From: Chrysemys picta bellii
Taxonomy: Eukaryota; Chordata; Testudines; Emydidae
Length of the DNA stretch: 64,000 nucleotides
Direction: 5' to 3'
Assembly: GCF_011386835.1 (NCBI RefSeq)
Contig: NC_088792.1
Span: 115,912,421 to 115,976,420, forward strand
Translations under genes and position numbers: made by a program
Shown: piece by piece, positions 12,301 to 24,300 of the stretch
Layout of the letters: every line of letters begins with the position of its first letter
Numbering within the stretch: the first letter of the stretch is position 1
Notes under the pieces: generated by a model
What the model saw: the letters and a program-made list of their open reading frames with translations, nothing else
Databases searched by the model: none
Told to the model about the DNA's origin: nothing

Positions 12301-15300
12301 CCTCTGATCCTACCTCACTTTCATTGGCATTCACTATGTTAGATGTCCAATTGCTATTAACCTCTTTGGTGAAAACTGAAAAAAAAAAAAAAATTCATTT
12401 AGCACTTCTGCCATTTCCACATTTTCTGTTATTGTTCCCCCCCCCCCCCCCCATTGAGTAATGGGCCTACCCTGTCCTTTGTCTTCCTCTTGCTTCTAAT
12501 ACTTCCACATACCTCAACGCGAAACCATTTAATTAGTCACTCTCACTTATTTTGGACTGAAAGGTTCACCCACTACTCTGAGTATTACTAAGGGCTTGGC
12601 TACACTTGCGAGTTACAGCGCATTAAAGGAGCCCCGGGCGCACTAGCTCACTACCCATCCACACTGGCAAGGCACGTACAGCGCTCTGACTCCATGGCTA
12701 GAGCGCTCCTGGTACTCCACCTCAGCGAGGAGAATAACGTTTAATGCGCCCTCGCTGGAGCGCCTCAGCGTCAGTGTGAATGAGGTGTTGCATTACTGCA
12801 CTCTGATCAGCCTCCAGAAATGTCCCATAATCCCCTTAAGTCAAGTGGCCACTCTTGTCATTGTTTTGGATATGCCCTTTGAAAGCTCCATTTAACAGCC
12901 AGCATGCTTATCTGCTCTGAGACAAAGCAACCATTACTGTGGAATGCTGTGTAAGAGAGAGAGAGGCGGGAGGGAAGGGGGTCTGTTGCTGTCTGAACTT
13001 ACAAGACAGCATGCTGACATGCTCTCAGCCCCCCAAAAACCCACTCTCCCTCCCCCACATACACAGAACACACTCCCTGTCACACTCCACCCCACCCCAC
13101 CCCACCCCCATTTGAAAAGCACATTGCAGCCACTTGCATGCTGGGATAGCTACCACAATGCAGTGCTCTCTGTGGCCGTTGCAAGAGCTGCTAATGTGGT
13201 CACGCCAGTGCGCTGTCAGTTATCAGTGTGGACAGACTACAGCGCTTTCCCTACTGCGCTCTACGAAGTCTGGCTTAACTCAAAGCGCTCTACATCTGCA
13301 AGTGTAGCAATGCCCTAAGTCTGAAGAAAAATAAACAAAAGGATCTCTTACTCTTGCATCCACCTCAGGATCATCAAAGAATCCCTCTGGTAAAGCTTCT
13401 GCAGTGTTTTCTTTCCTGAAGTGTTAAAATAACAGACAGTTATCTTGATCTAGTGCTTATTACTCTGATCTTTAATTCCACAGATAAAATGTCAAGAGCA
13501 AAGTCCAGTATATTTTTGATGAAGAACTAGAAATATAAAAAAATGCATTTCTTCTCCACATGCAGCACCAGCTAGATGTTAATCTCAACAAAATTTGTTT
13601 CTACAGCTAAATCTTATCAAACACACAAGGAGCTGAGTAGATAATAGGTTTGGGTCAATATTCCAGAACTCAGAGCTGGAAGTTAGGCTCCTAGGTGTTT
13701 TCAAAAGTAGTGAGCACCCAAATGCTTTCCCATCACTTTAGGTTCCTATTTTTGAAAATCTTTTGGAATGCTTAAAACAAGACAGCTTGCTGTAAGTGAG
13801 ACGAATCTTCTAACTGTTCAAAGTGACAGACCTAAATATGGTCAAAGTTATGTATATTATCTGGAAGAGTGAAACTTATTTGCATTTCCTCTTAACATTT
13901 GATCTGATTAATTTACCTTTCCACTACCTTTTCTTGAACTTCCGCTTTCTGAATGGACCCTGAATGGGAGACTATGGGAGCAGCTGTCGTTTTGTTGTCA
14001 AAGAAATCTACAAGAAAAGACACGCACAACCTTATGTACAAAGGGATCTATGGTTCAAGCTTCTAAAGTTTTGACTAAAGAGGAATTTAAATTAGTACCA
14101 TTTGTGTTAATCAAGAAACAAAACTAGCCAGTCAATACTCCACCAGGTGGCTCAAATAATTAGTATGTTGTACACATTATTACATATTTTAATTCTACAA
14201 ACATCACTGCAATGAAAGATAATTGGAACATAAAATTACTGGGATACTAGGAAAATATTGTATAATGACATACATTGGCAAGAATCTTTTTCACATGGGT
14301 AACTTTAGCACAGTCACCTGACAAAAATCATACTTCCATAAATATACCAGATAAGAAAATTAACAAGGAGAAAACCCCAAACAGAACATACCCATCAGTG
14401 CTATTTCAAATGTCTAATAATTATAAAATACCTACCAGCATAATTGACAATAAAATAGTCAACAATTTCTTCTTACTGAATTTTATATTTTACAATCCAA
14501 AGTTACCTGCTGGTAGAGCATTAGCTACTGTTTCTTGAGCTGTGGGTGGAATTTCAATTTTTTGCACACCGGGTAGTTTGCTAGTATTGTCTTTTTCTTC
14601 CTCTTCCTCCTCATCATCATAATCTCCTGTCAGTAAACTGGGACCTGGACCCTTTGAAGGCAATGCTTTTGTATCTGCATGCTCTGCTTTATCAAAAAAA
14701 TCTGTGGGTAGCCTAGGAAAGGACACAAGATATAAATATTTGTACTTTAACAAAATCAGTTACAGAACAGTGTTTGAAATACAGTTACTTTGTGAACCCT
14801 AAGCATCTCCTACAGATAATGCAATATACTGAACAGCGTGCCTGCTGGTGTAATATAAAATAACCACCACCTAGAAACCAACATGTAATTGTTGTTTTCT
14901 TTTTAAGCTCACCAGATATGGTCAGGTCAGTGCTACAAACACATTTATTGTACTAATTCTGTATTAGAATCTGTAGAACAGAAGGGTTTTAAAAAAAAAC
15001 ACCACACCAAAGTGTAACTGCCCTATCATGTCCCCTGAAGCTACATGAATTCAGATACCAGTTTCATATTCACAAAGCAATGTGCATATACTTTACATAC
15101 AGGGAAGACAAGATACTCATGATAAAGCAGTTCTATTAAAGTTACCTAAACCTTGGTAGCATAAAATTATAATAAACTGTTCTTTATTTTCCATACGTAT
15201 TACATCTCACCCATTTCCAATATTAAGACTGAGACCCACATTTTCAAAGCTGGGCATCTAAATAAAAGGCTTGATTTTCAGAGGTACTGAGCACCCACAC

Positions 15301-18300
15301 ACTGAAGTCAGTAAGAGCTCAGCAGCTCTGAAAATTCAGATCACATATTTAGGCACCTAAATATGGATTTGAAACATAACTTTAGCATTCAAGATAGAAA
15401 ACGTCGGCCTTCGTGTTTTTAAGATGATAATGTAACATACCATGGAAACAGGACCTTTTAAAAATAGCCACTGCAGTGACTGATATCACTACAAACGTGG
15501 GTGGCAGGTGAACTCTAGGCTTGGGGAGGCTAGCCAGCCTCCGGCCCTGCCTGCCCCTTCTGCCTGAGGCCCCGCCCACCAGAGCCCCTCCCCCCCAAAC
15601 TCTTGGCCACCCAAGTGCCCCCGGTCCCAGAGTGCCAGGCAGGTGGTGCCCCACCCTCCAGACCCAGAGCGCCAGCTGGGCAGGCGGCACAGGCCCCCAC
15701 CCTGCCGCAAAGAACAGGGCGGAGTCCCTGGCCACAAGCCAGCTCCCATTAGCCCCAGCCTGGGACCACAGGGAAAGAACCCACCGCAGCATAGCACCAG
15801 GAAGGAGGGGGCCTGAGGATGGAGCATGGGCAGGGCCACACAGGGCTGTTTGGAGAGGCTCAGCCTCCCCTGGCCTTTGATACCCGCCACCCATGACTAC
15901 AAATTTTAAAGAAATACAAGTTCCACAACTGTGTAATTCTACGAATAATTTCTGTGAGTACTCAGCATAAGATTGAGCAAACACTACCCGGCAAAGGACA
16001 AGTCCAGTCTCGCTCTGACAGATTGCCTATGGCACACCTGCACTGCATTTTAAAACCCATGGCAGCAAGTCTGAGGGCCTGGGTCTACAGACTCAGGCGG
16101 CTCATGCTAAGGCACTAAAAAAAAAGCAGTGTAGACACTGTGGCTCGGGCTGGAGCTCAGGCTCTGAAGTCCAGGAAGGGAGGTGAGCTCCAGCCTGAGC
16201 CTGAACATCTACATGGATGTTTTTAACAATACAGCACGAGCCTGACTCTGTAGGCCTGGCCTCAGACTTGCTACTACGGGTTTTAAAACGCAGTGTAGAC
16301 ATACCCCAAGAGGCTGTCTCAGTCGAGATGAGCTCAGTCTCTCTTCTTGAGCTTTTTCAGAAAAGTGACATTGACAACCAGGTTTGAGCTCTATAACATT
16401 TGAAGGGTAAACTCCATTATCTCACAGGCAGTACTTGTCGCCTGATGAGGTTCAATGTATACTTATCTGATCCAAAACTTTCTATAGAGGGAAACATGTT
16501 AGAAAGAAACAGACATCAGTGTGGAAGCACAACACAATGTCCCATTTCATCATCTTTTTTTCATTTTCTCTCATGCTGCCTATCTTTTTACGCCTCTTTC
16601 TTTCCCATGTGTTTTTTTTAAGCTTGCTAACTTATACTGCACTTCGCTCATTTTGTAGCTTCCACTAAAGCTGGGTAAGGGGGTAGCCGTGTTAGTCTGT
16701 ATCCACAAAAACAACAAGGAGTCCGATGGCACCTTAAAGACTAACAGATTTATTTGGGTTGGGTAAGTAACTGTCCATTTGCAGCTATGTAGGGCCAGAC
16801 AGCATACTGTATGCTCTAGCAGCTAAGCACAATCAGAGCAAACAAGAGAAACATGTATTGTCAAGTTCCTACCTGGGACTGCATTCCTCTAGGTCACCAT
16901 AGGAGCAGGGCGCAAAGCAGGCAGCTTTCAAGTATGTTTTCAGCAGGGTGTCATCTGGTGTCACATAGCTTTCCTCACCCTCAAATATTTCTCTCCTCAC
17001 CCTCTACCCCCAGGTTAGAAAACAGCAATAGAATGACTAAAATGATTCTAAAATTTAACTAGAATTTTCTCTACAAAAACATAAAAAGATTAAGATTTGT
17101 GCTTTGAGCTCTTAGGGCAAGACTGTACATTCATCACTAAGTATAGCCCTGTAATGACAGTAAGGGAATACTTGTTTTCTAACTGGTTCTGAGTCACTCC
17201 TGTGATTTTTATCTTGCTCACACAGCTGAAAAAGTTGCTGCTAAACTATGGGTCTGCGCCCAGGTCAAGACTATATGAGGGAGGGGCTCATGGTGTCTAC
17301 ATCCTTACCCACAGCAGGTGCAGAGGTAGGGTAAAGGGAAAAAAAACAAAAAGGACTAGCTGGCAAAAGGCTGCACAAATAGGTAAATGAAAGGATCTAC
17401 TTACCCAGACGCAGAAGTCTGTGGCTGGTCATCTGAACCTGCAAAATGGTCAAGAGTCAATTATGACTGCTTTGCTGTTAAACAAAAGATGAGAAAAACA
17501 AAATAAAAATTATATTTATAATGATGAGTAAGGCTAAATTTTTGTCACGGATATTTTTAGTAAACGTCATGGGCAATAGTGAAAAATTTATGGAAGCCCG
17601 TGACTTGTCCTTGACGTTTACTAAAAATACACATGACAAAATGGATAGCCTGGGCAGCTGTGGGGGAGGGGAGGGACTGGAGATTCCAGGGTCTCTCTCC
17701 TCTGGCGGCTCCAAGCTGCAGGGGTCCCCCCTGCCTCCTGCGGCAGCTGGGAGCTCTGGGGATCCTCCCTGTTGCCCACCCTGGCTGAGAGTTGCTGGGG
17801 TCCCCCCCCTGCAGCAGCCAGAAGCTCCAGGGCTCCCTCTTGCAGCCCTTGGTGGCTAGGAACAGCGGGGCTCCCTCTTGCCACTCGCGGTGACCGGGAG
17901 CGGCGGGGCTCTCTCTTGCCGCCGGATCCCCCCTGCTGTATACTCCAACAATCAGAAATCAGTATTATGTAATCAACTTTTCCACATAAAAATACCCAAA
18001 TTGAAATATACACCTTATACAATGATTATTGCCCTACTAAATTCATGATCCATTGTGGTCAATTTCACAGTCATAGGATTTTAAAAAATAGTCACTTTCA
18101 GGGGTTTAGATGTTTACATCTGAAATTTCAGGGTGCTGTGACCGTGGGGGTCCTGACCCAAAAGGGGGAGAGGGGGGTCAATGGGATTGCCACCCTCACT
18201 TCAGAGCTGGGCTGGACTTTGAAGGCAGCAGCCATGGAGTTCCGTGCAGCTGGGGGAGTCTCCCAGAGGTGGAACTGATCTTTCCCATGCTGCTGGGAGC

Positions 18301-21300
18301 CCTCCAGCTGGGGGCTCCTAGTCCCAGCCCAGCTGGGGAGGGACAGGACTTCCTCTTCGCCTGCACGGCCACTCTCAGAGCATCCAGCAACTGTGCCTTT
18401 CTTCATTCTGTCCCTGCACCGAAAACACCTGTCCGTGCTTAGACACGGCTCTCTCTGCATTCATGGAATTTGTTGGACTTGTCAGACAGTGCCGAGATAG
18501 CCTTGCAAGGTGGGGGATTCTGCCTTCCACTGAGTTCCAAAACTGTAGCATAGGCAAAGTACAGTCCACTTCTTTTGCAATCTTTTCGTAAGCAGGAATC
18601 TCCAGCCTACAATTCTTGTCAAAGCCAGGAATTGCATTAAGCAAGGTTAAATCCACCATCAACAGGTGCATTTGTGCAGGGTCAAAAATACGCACAGTTT
18701 TTAGGAACCCTGCTGCAGATTGTTGAAACTTTTGCGCCATTTTTGCTACATTGCTTGACGGTTCCCCATAGCAGTAGTATTTTCTGAGCTTCTTTGTCAT
18801 GCAAGAAAACACCTGCTGAGCACTGGCATTTAACTCAGCGTTCTCAGAGTGATTTTCGTTTGACTGTGCTTCAGCCCAGAACAGTACATCCATTACTTTG
18901 TTTTAAGCTCGGTGGACTGTGACATATTGAGATTCGAATCAAGTGATTAAGTCCATCAGTCCTGTGGCAATCTTGGCAATGAACTGAACTTCCTCATTCG
19001 GCTGTGCATTGTTTAGAAGAGTTGAAAGGTCTGTTAAAACCTGCGTTTTTGGTGTCAGTGTGAGCTCTTCTGAGATGAACTCTTGAGTAGTACTTCAGGT
19101 GAGCTGCATGATATTGTACAGCCCAAAAGCAGGAATTCCAACAAGTAATTGCTGGCTCTGGGGGTAGTGCAATTGTTTGTTCCCCGATTTATGTCATTTC
19201 GGTAATGCTTGCAATGTGCTGCCTGTATCAAAGTTTGCGGCTAGGGCAGCGTTTAATGATTTTTTAATGTAGCTCACCAGTTTATCAAATTCACCAAACT
19301 CATCACCACAGCTCACTGACATGAGAAATTCTAGGTGCATTACATGTAATATGGACAGCTTTTGGCATTAGACCTCGGAGAAGAGATTTGAAAGATTTCG
19401 TCATGTAAGTTGCATTGTCACTTTTGAAAGCGGATACTTTGACAAAGTCTGCACTGTATTTTGAAATGGTTTTAATTACATCGTAATGTAGTTAACAGCA
19501 TCCAAGTAAACGTAGTCGACGAGCACTGTTAGCTTTCCTGTCTGTATATCTTCGGTCTTCTCAGAAATAAAATCAAACAGACTGTGCAGTACATAGTTGT
19601 CTTGCTCATCAGTGGACTCATGAGAAATAATTGCAAAAGATTCATATGAATTAATTTGAGACTTCCTCTTCTCAAAATGTGCAGCAAAAACCTTTGGAAG
19701 GTAGTCCTGTTGTAGCTTATTCGCACTTGGTAAGCAACCGGAATTTTGTACGTCCCGTTGAATGAATTCATGCAGCTTTGGGTGATCAAGTTTTTCCAAC
19801 GGTATATTAGCACTTGCAAATGCATCCACAAGTTCCATTCTAAATAAATGATGGGTCTCAGAGTTCTCTGTCGAAACATTACAGCTTGTACAAAATAGTT
19901 TGTCACCATCGGCATGTAGAATTTGACTTCCAAACTCTTTCACACGATCCGCTGCAGTAACGATTATAGAGATTTTTTGATTTACTTTGGACACTCATTT
20001 TAAAGTAATTTCACTTGTCTTCCGGTAGGCTACCAATTGAGATCACTACATTAAAAAACCACCCCAATGCCCATATCTAGCAATCAGTGAGTTGAGCCCT
20101 GACTTTTATTTGCTGCCCTAAAGCGTCAATCAAAAAAATCCTGTCAAGTTCTTGAAACAAGCTAATAATTGCATCTGAAAGGAGCACAATGACCCCTTCC
20201 CCCCACAGCATCGGAGCGATGGGGGCAGTAAACAAGCAGGGGGAGGGCACGGAACTTCCTGCAGCCAGGGGAAGTGCCTGAGAGTGCAAGGAAAGAGGAA
20301 GTCCCTTCCCAGCCGGGACTAGCAGCTAGAAGCTCCTAGCGGCATGGGACAGATCAAATCAACCTCTTCAGAGCCCAGCTTGGAAGCTTCGCAGCTGCTG
20401 CCTTCATTCAGCCAGAGGAGGTTCCCAGAGGTAGGTCAGATCTCCCACCACGAGCAGCCGTGCAGGGGAAGAGGAAGTCCCGTCCCTCCCCAGCCTGGCT
20501 GGGACTACCAGCTAAGAGCCCCTTGCTGGGGCGCCCTCAGGAGTACGGAGGAGATCAGACTCACCTCTGGGAACCTCTCCGGCAGCTGCCTTCAGAACCC
20601 AGCCCAGCTCTGAAGGCAGTGCAGAAATGACGTAAAGGAGAAAAGCCCAGCTCTGAAGGCACCAGCCACGGAGCTTCTTGTAGCCAGGTAGGTTCCCGGA
20701 GGTGGGTCTGATCTCTCCCTGAGCACGTTCATGCAGGGGAAGAGGAATCTCTCCCCAGCCCCACTGGGACTAGCAATGTAGCCCGGTGTACGGTAGGAGC
20801 CCCTGGCTTGGATGCCCCCAGCTCTGCCCCTCCCCCACCATAGCTAGATTTCATGGGGTAAATCTGATTTCACAGTCCTGATGCATTTTTCATGGCCATG
20901 AATTTGGTAGGGCCCTAATCATGACATCATGTTGAGTTAATATGATACTACTACAAATGTTACAGAAATGGGTATGTGCAAAGTCTCAACTCCTACAATC
21001 ATGCAAAGCCATTTGCAGGATCTAGCCCTTATTCATCCCTCAGTCACAGTAAGGCCATTAGCTAGTATAACAAAGTGAAGGTTAAGAAAATTGCTTCTGT
21101 CAGAACAGTGGAAAATATATTACAGTTAGTATTTTTGGAAGTGTGGAAGTATAGCTTCATTGATATCAAATTTTAAATCACATTTGTTTCCATAAAAACA
21201 AAACACATTTACCTTAATTTCATATACCTATAAATAAAATTAACATCAACAGAAAAGTCAGAGTACCTGCCTTCTCCCCCTTCCATAAAGGAGAAAGTGT

Positions 21301-24300
21301 TGCAGTAACCCTGTTGGTCTCAGATTATGAGAGAGACAATGAACGTGATGTTTTATCTTTTATTCCCTAGACATGAAGAAGCTCTGTGTAGCTTGAAAGC
21401 TTGTACCTTCCACCAACAGAGGATGGTCCATAGAGAGATTCTCTCACCCACTTTGTCTCTCTCATAAAGGAGAAAATCATTCAAGACATAGAAAGTCAGA
21501 TTACAGTTCAGCAGTACTGCAAATACTGAATAAATGTATTGCTTTACCTTTTGTTCTCTTTACTTCTTGGTTTTCTGTGTCAGAAACTTTTCTTTTGGCA
21601 GGATGAGATGATGATATGCTAATTGTAGGCCCAGGCACTGTCGGTTTAGCACCTTTTAACTCTGCAATTTTCTGTTTAAAAAAAAAGTTTGAATCAGCAA
21701 ATAAAATTCAAGAGACTCCTTTTCAAAACCTCAAAAATTACTCTGGCTTAAGACTTGTCTACACTTAAAGCTATGCAGTGGCGCAACTGTAGCGCTTGAG
21801 TGAAAACGCTACCTACACCAACAGGAGGGGTTCTCCCGTCATCGTACGTAATCCACCTCCCCGAGGTGGTAGATAGGCTGAGGTTGATCTAGCACTGTAT
21901 ACACCAGGGGTTACGTCAGTTTAACTACATTATTCAGGGGCATCAATTTTTCACACCCCCGAGCAATGTTGTTATACCGACCTAATTTCCTATTTTCCAC
22001 TTTGTTATACTTGTAGACCAGGCCTTGAGTTTAAAGTTCAGAATATTTAGAAACCTTTATTTTAATAAGTTACAGAACACATTTTCACAACATGCACACC
22101 TCTGAAACACTGAAATTGACATAATCAAGCTTACAACAACTGAGGTAATGAAGGCAGTGGCTTTACAACCTTTCCAGACTACTGTACGTACCCCTTCCAC
22201 TAGTGTGACTGCATACCCCAAATTTCACTTCACTTAAAAACTACTTGCTTACAAAATCAGACATAAAAATACAAGCGTCACAGCACACTAGTACTGAAAA
22301 ATCATTTAATTTCTCACTTTTACCTTATAATTATAAAATAAATCAGTTGGAATATAAATATAGCCCTTACATTTCAGTGTATAATATAGACAGCAGTATA
22401 AACAAGTCATCGTCTATATGAAATTTTAGTTTGTACTGACTTCGCTAGTGCTTTTTACGTAGCTGGTTGTAAAACTAGGCAAATATCTAGATGAGTTGAT
22501 GTACCACCGGAAAACCTCTGTGTGCCCCCAGGGATACACGTATCCTTGGTTGAGAACTACTGATCTAAGCTGAAGTAAGGAATGAAAGGGCAGGTCGACA
22601 TTAGAAGCACTACATCGGTGCAGCTACACCAACGCAGCTGTGCCGCTGTAGCGCATCTGGTGAAGACACTCTATGCCAATGGGAGCGCGCTCTCCCATCA
22701 GCATAATTACTCAATCTCCATGAGAGGCGGAAGCTATGTTGGTGGGAGAGCATCTCCTGCTGACATAGCGCTGGTGTGAACAGTGCTTAGGTCGCTGTAA
22801 CTTGCGTCGCTCAGGGGTGTCTTTTTCACACCCCTAAATGATGTAAATTAGACCGACTTAAGCAGTAGTGTAGACCTGCCCAAAGCTACAGGTACTTCAA
22901 TGGTTGTAGGTACTGTAATGCTATACAATAAATGTTAGGATTGATGATGTAATCACTTTTTAAAAAAATGAACAGGCATGATGGCTCACGAGATTGACAG
23001 TGGGGTCTCTCACCTTTAGATCATTGATTTAAACATGATCCAGGTCAGTACTGCCTAAAATTGCTATCATCTGATGGCCCTTTAGTGGCCTGCGTGAAAT
23101 GAGTTGACAGGTTCACTTCAGTTCCTAAAAGAGAAGTGTCCACATCACAAGTCACCATTACTGGACCCTATGGATAGGGTTGGAAAAATTTGAGTTTCAG
23201 ATATCTGTCAGGGTCTGTACCAAAACAATGCATTACATTCTAAAACCTCAAGACAGCAATCACATCAGACTCAAAGCAATATATTTTTTTTTAAATCTAC
23301 ACATCAGGATTGGGATTAAATTTAAAAAATAAAAGTATAAAAGAAATTATAAATGTTATTGAATCAAATTATATATTCCTGCATCTCTCTCTCTAATCTG
23401 TTCACATGCCATTATCTGTTAGTATATACCCTCTTAAAAATTGGAAATAAAATTGTTTTTCTGCCTTGCTACAAGGAGTGCTTGAGGTCTAGATCTTTTT
23501 TAAAAACAACATTAGGTGGTAGTGAGATTATTTGCCACCTGCAATACATATATAGCATAATTTTCTTTTTATAAATGAGAATTATGCTATAATATAGCCA
23601 CATGCTAGCTTCTAAGTAAAGAGTCTTTAACTTATTAACAGAGGTTCAAGAGACCTGAAGTTAGACCACTGCATTCTCCTTTGCACAGTTATTACAAAAA
23701 ACATTTGTAAATTCTATCCTGAGATAAAAAAAATAGAGGCTCAGCAAAAACAAAATAAACAAGAAGAAAAAGATCATCTCTTGACAGCAACAAGAACTCA
23801 GATACAGTGTTACTAGAATCATGGCTGTTCATGGGAAAGTCTGAATTTCAGATGCACGAAATTCATCCTCCAATTTCTTGCTCTTGCATATACCTAGTAC
23901 GCAACAGGTGCACTTATTTTAGGATAGTCAACATACTCATTACTAGAGCTAGTAGTTTGTCATGTTAAGCTACGTGAAAAATCATGGTCTCATCTTGGGA
24001 AAGAAAAGGTAAAAGTAATCTATTAATGGTTTAAAAAAAAAAAAGCCAGAAGTATTAACTGCGAAACAAGGGGAATTTAAAGAGTTTAAAATAATTTACT
24101 AACAATTAATAGTTTAAAACCATCAGCACCTATAGTTCAGTGTCACAGCAGAGGTAGTGCTAGGAGAACACAGGAGAAACCTGCAGCTATCTCTTAAGTG
24201 CTGCTTTTCTGCTCAGAAAAAGGCAGCAGAAGTGCACAGACACCATCAGCTATGTAAGTTTTCACTTTAAAAATGCCACACGATAGACAACAGATCACAG

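Larger units (their letters stand above)
7141..13351 (-). other. ZNF830 intron 7
   Basis: 6.2-kb GT-AG intron. 7141-10358 holds nothing I recognise. 10359 to about 12530 is a minus-strand CR1 LINE with a hAT insertion. 12592-13315 is a large MITE. Confidence 0.8.
14713..17404 (-). other. ZNF830 intron 4
   Basis: GT-AG intron. Holds a short amniote repeat (about 15228-15370), a GC-rich inverted-end repeat (15488-15900), a MITE (16087-16310) and a short reptile repeat (16678-16760). Confidence 0.7.
18027..20917 (-). mobile_element. Decayed autonomous hAT transposon with BED-type transposase remnants
   Basis: Ends TATTGCCCTACTAAATTCAT and TGAATTTGGTAGGGCCCTA (inverted). Flanking 8-mers ACAATGAT and ATCATGAC match only 5 of 8, so the target duplication is decayed. 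The interior carries minus-strand transposase pieces described separately. A GC-rich part on each side has internal repeats (GGGGAAGAGGAAGTCCC-type motif near 20286, 20466, 20735). Shorter relatives lie at 46808-47132 and 49139-49777. Confidence 0.75.
17439..21547 (-). other. ZNF830 intron 3
   Basis: GT-AG intron largely made of hAT-type DNA (17526 to about 17945 and 18027-20917), plus a Penelope fragment (21294-21470). Confidence 0.75.

Noticed and set aside
12944..13318. 124-codon plus-strand open frame with a relative at 62483-62689
   Set aside because: Both lie in copies of the same MITE; the shared peptide reflects repeat identity, not a gene family.
15382..15984. 200-codon minus-strand open frame and overlapping frames on both strands
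   Set aside because: Lies in a GC-rich repeat; no motifs, and long frames on both strands are typical of stop-poor GC-rich DNA.
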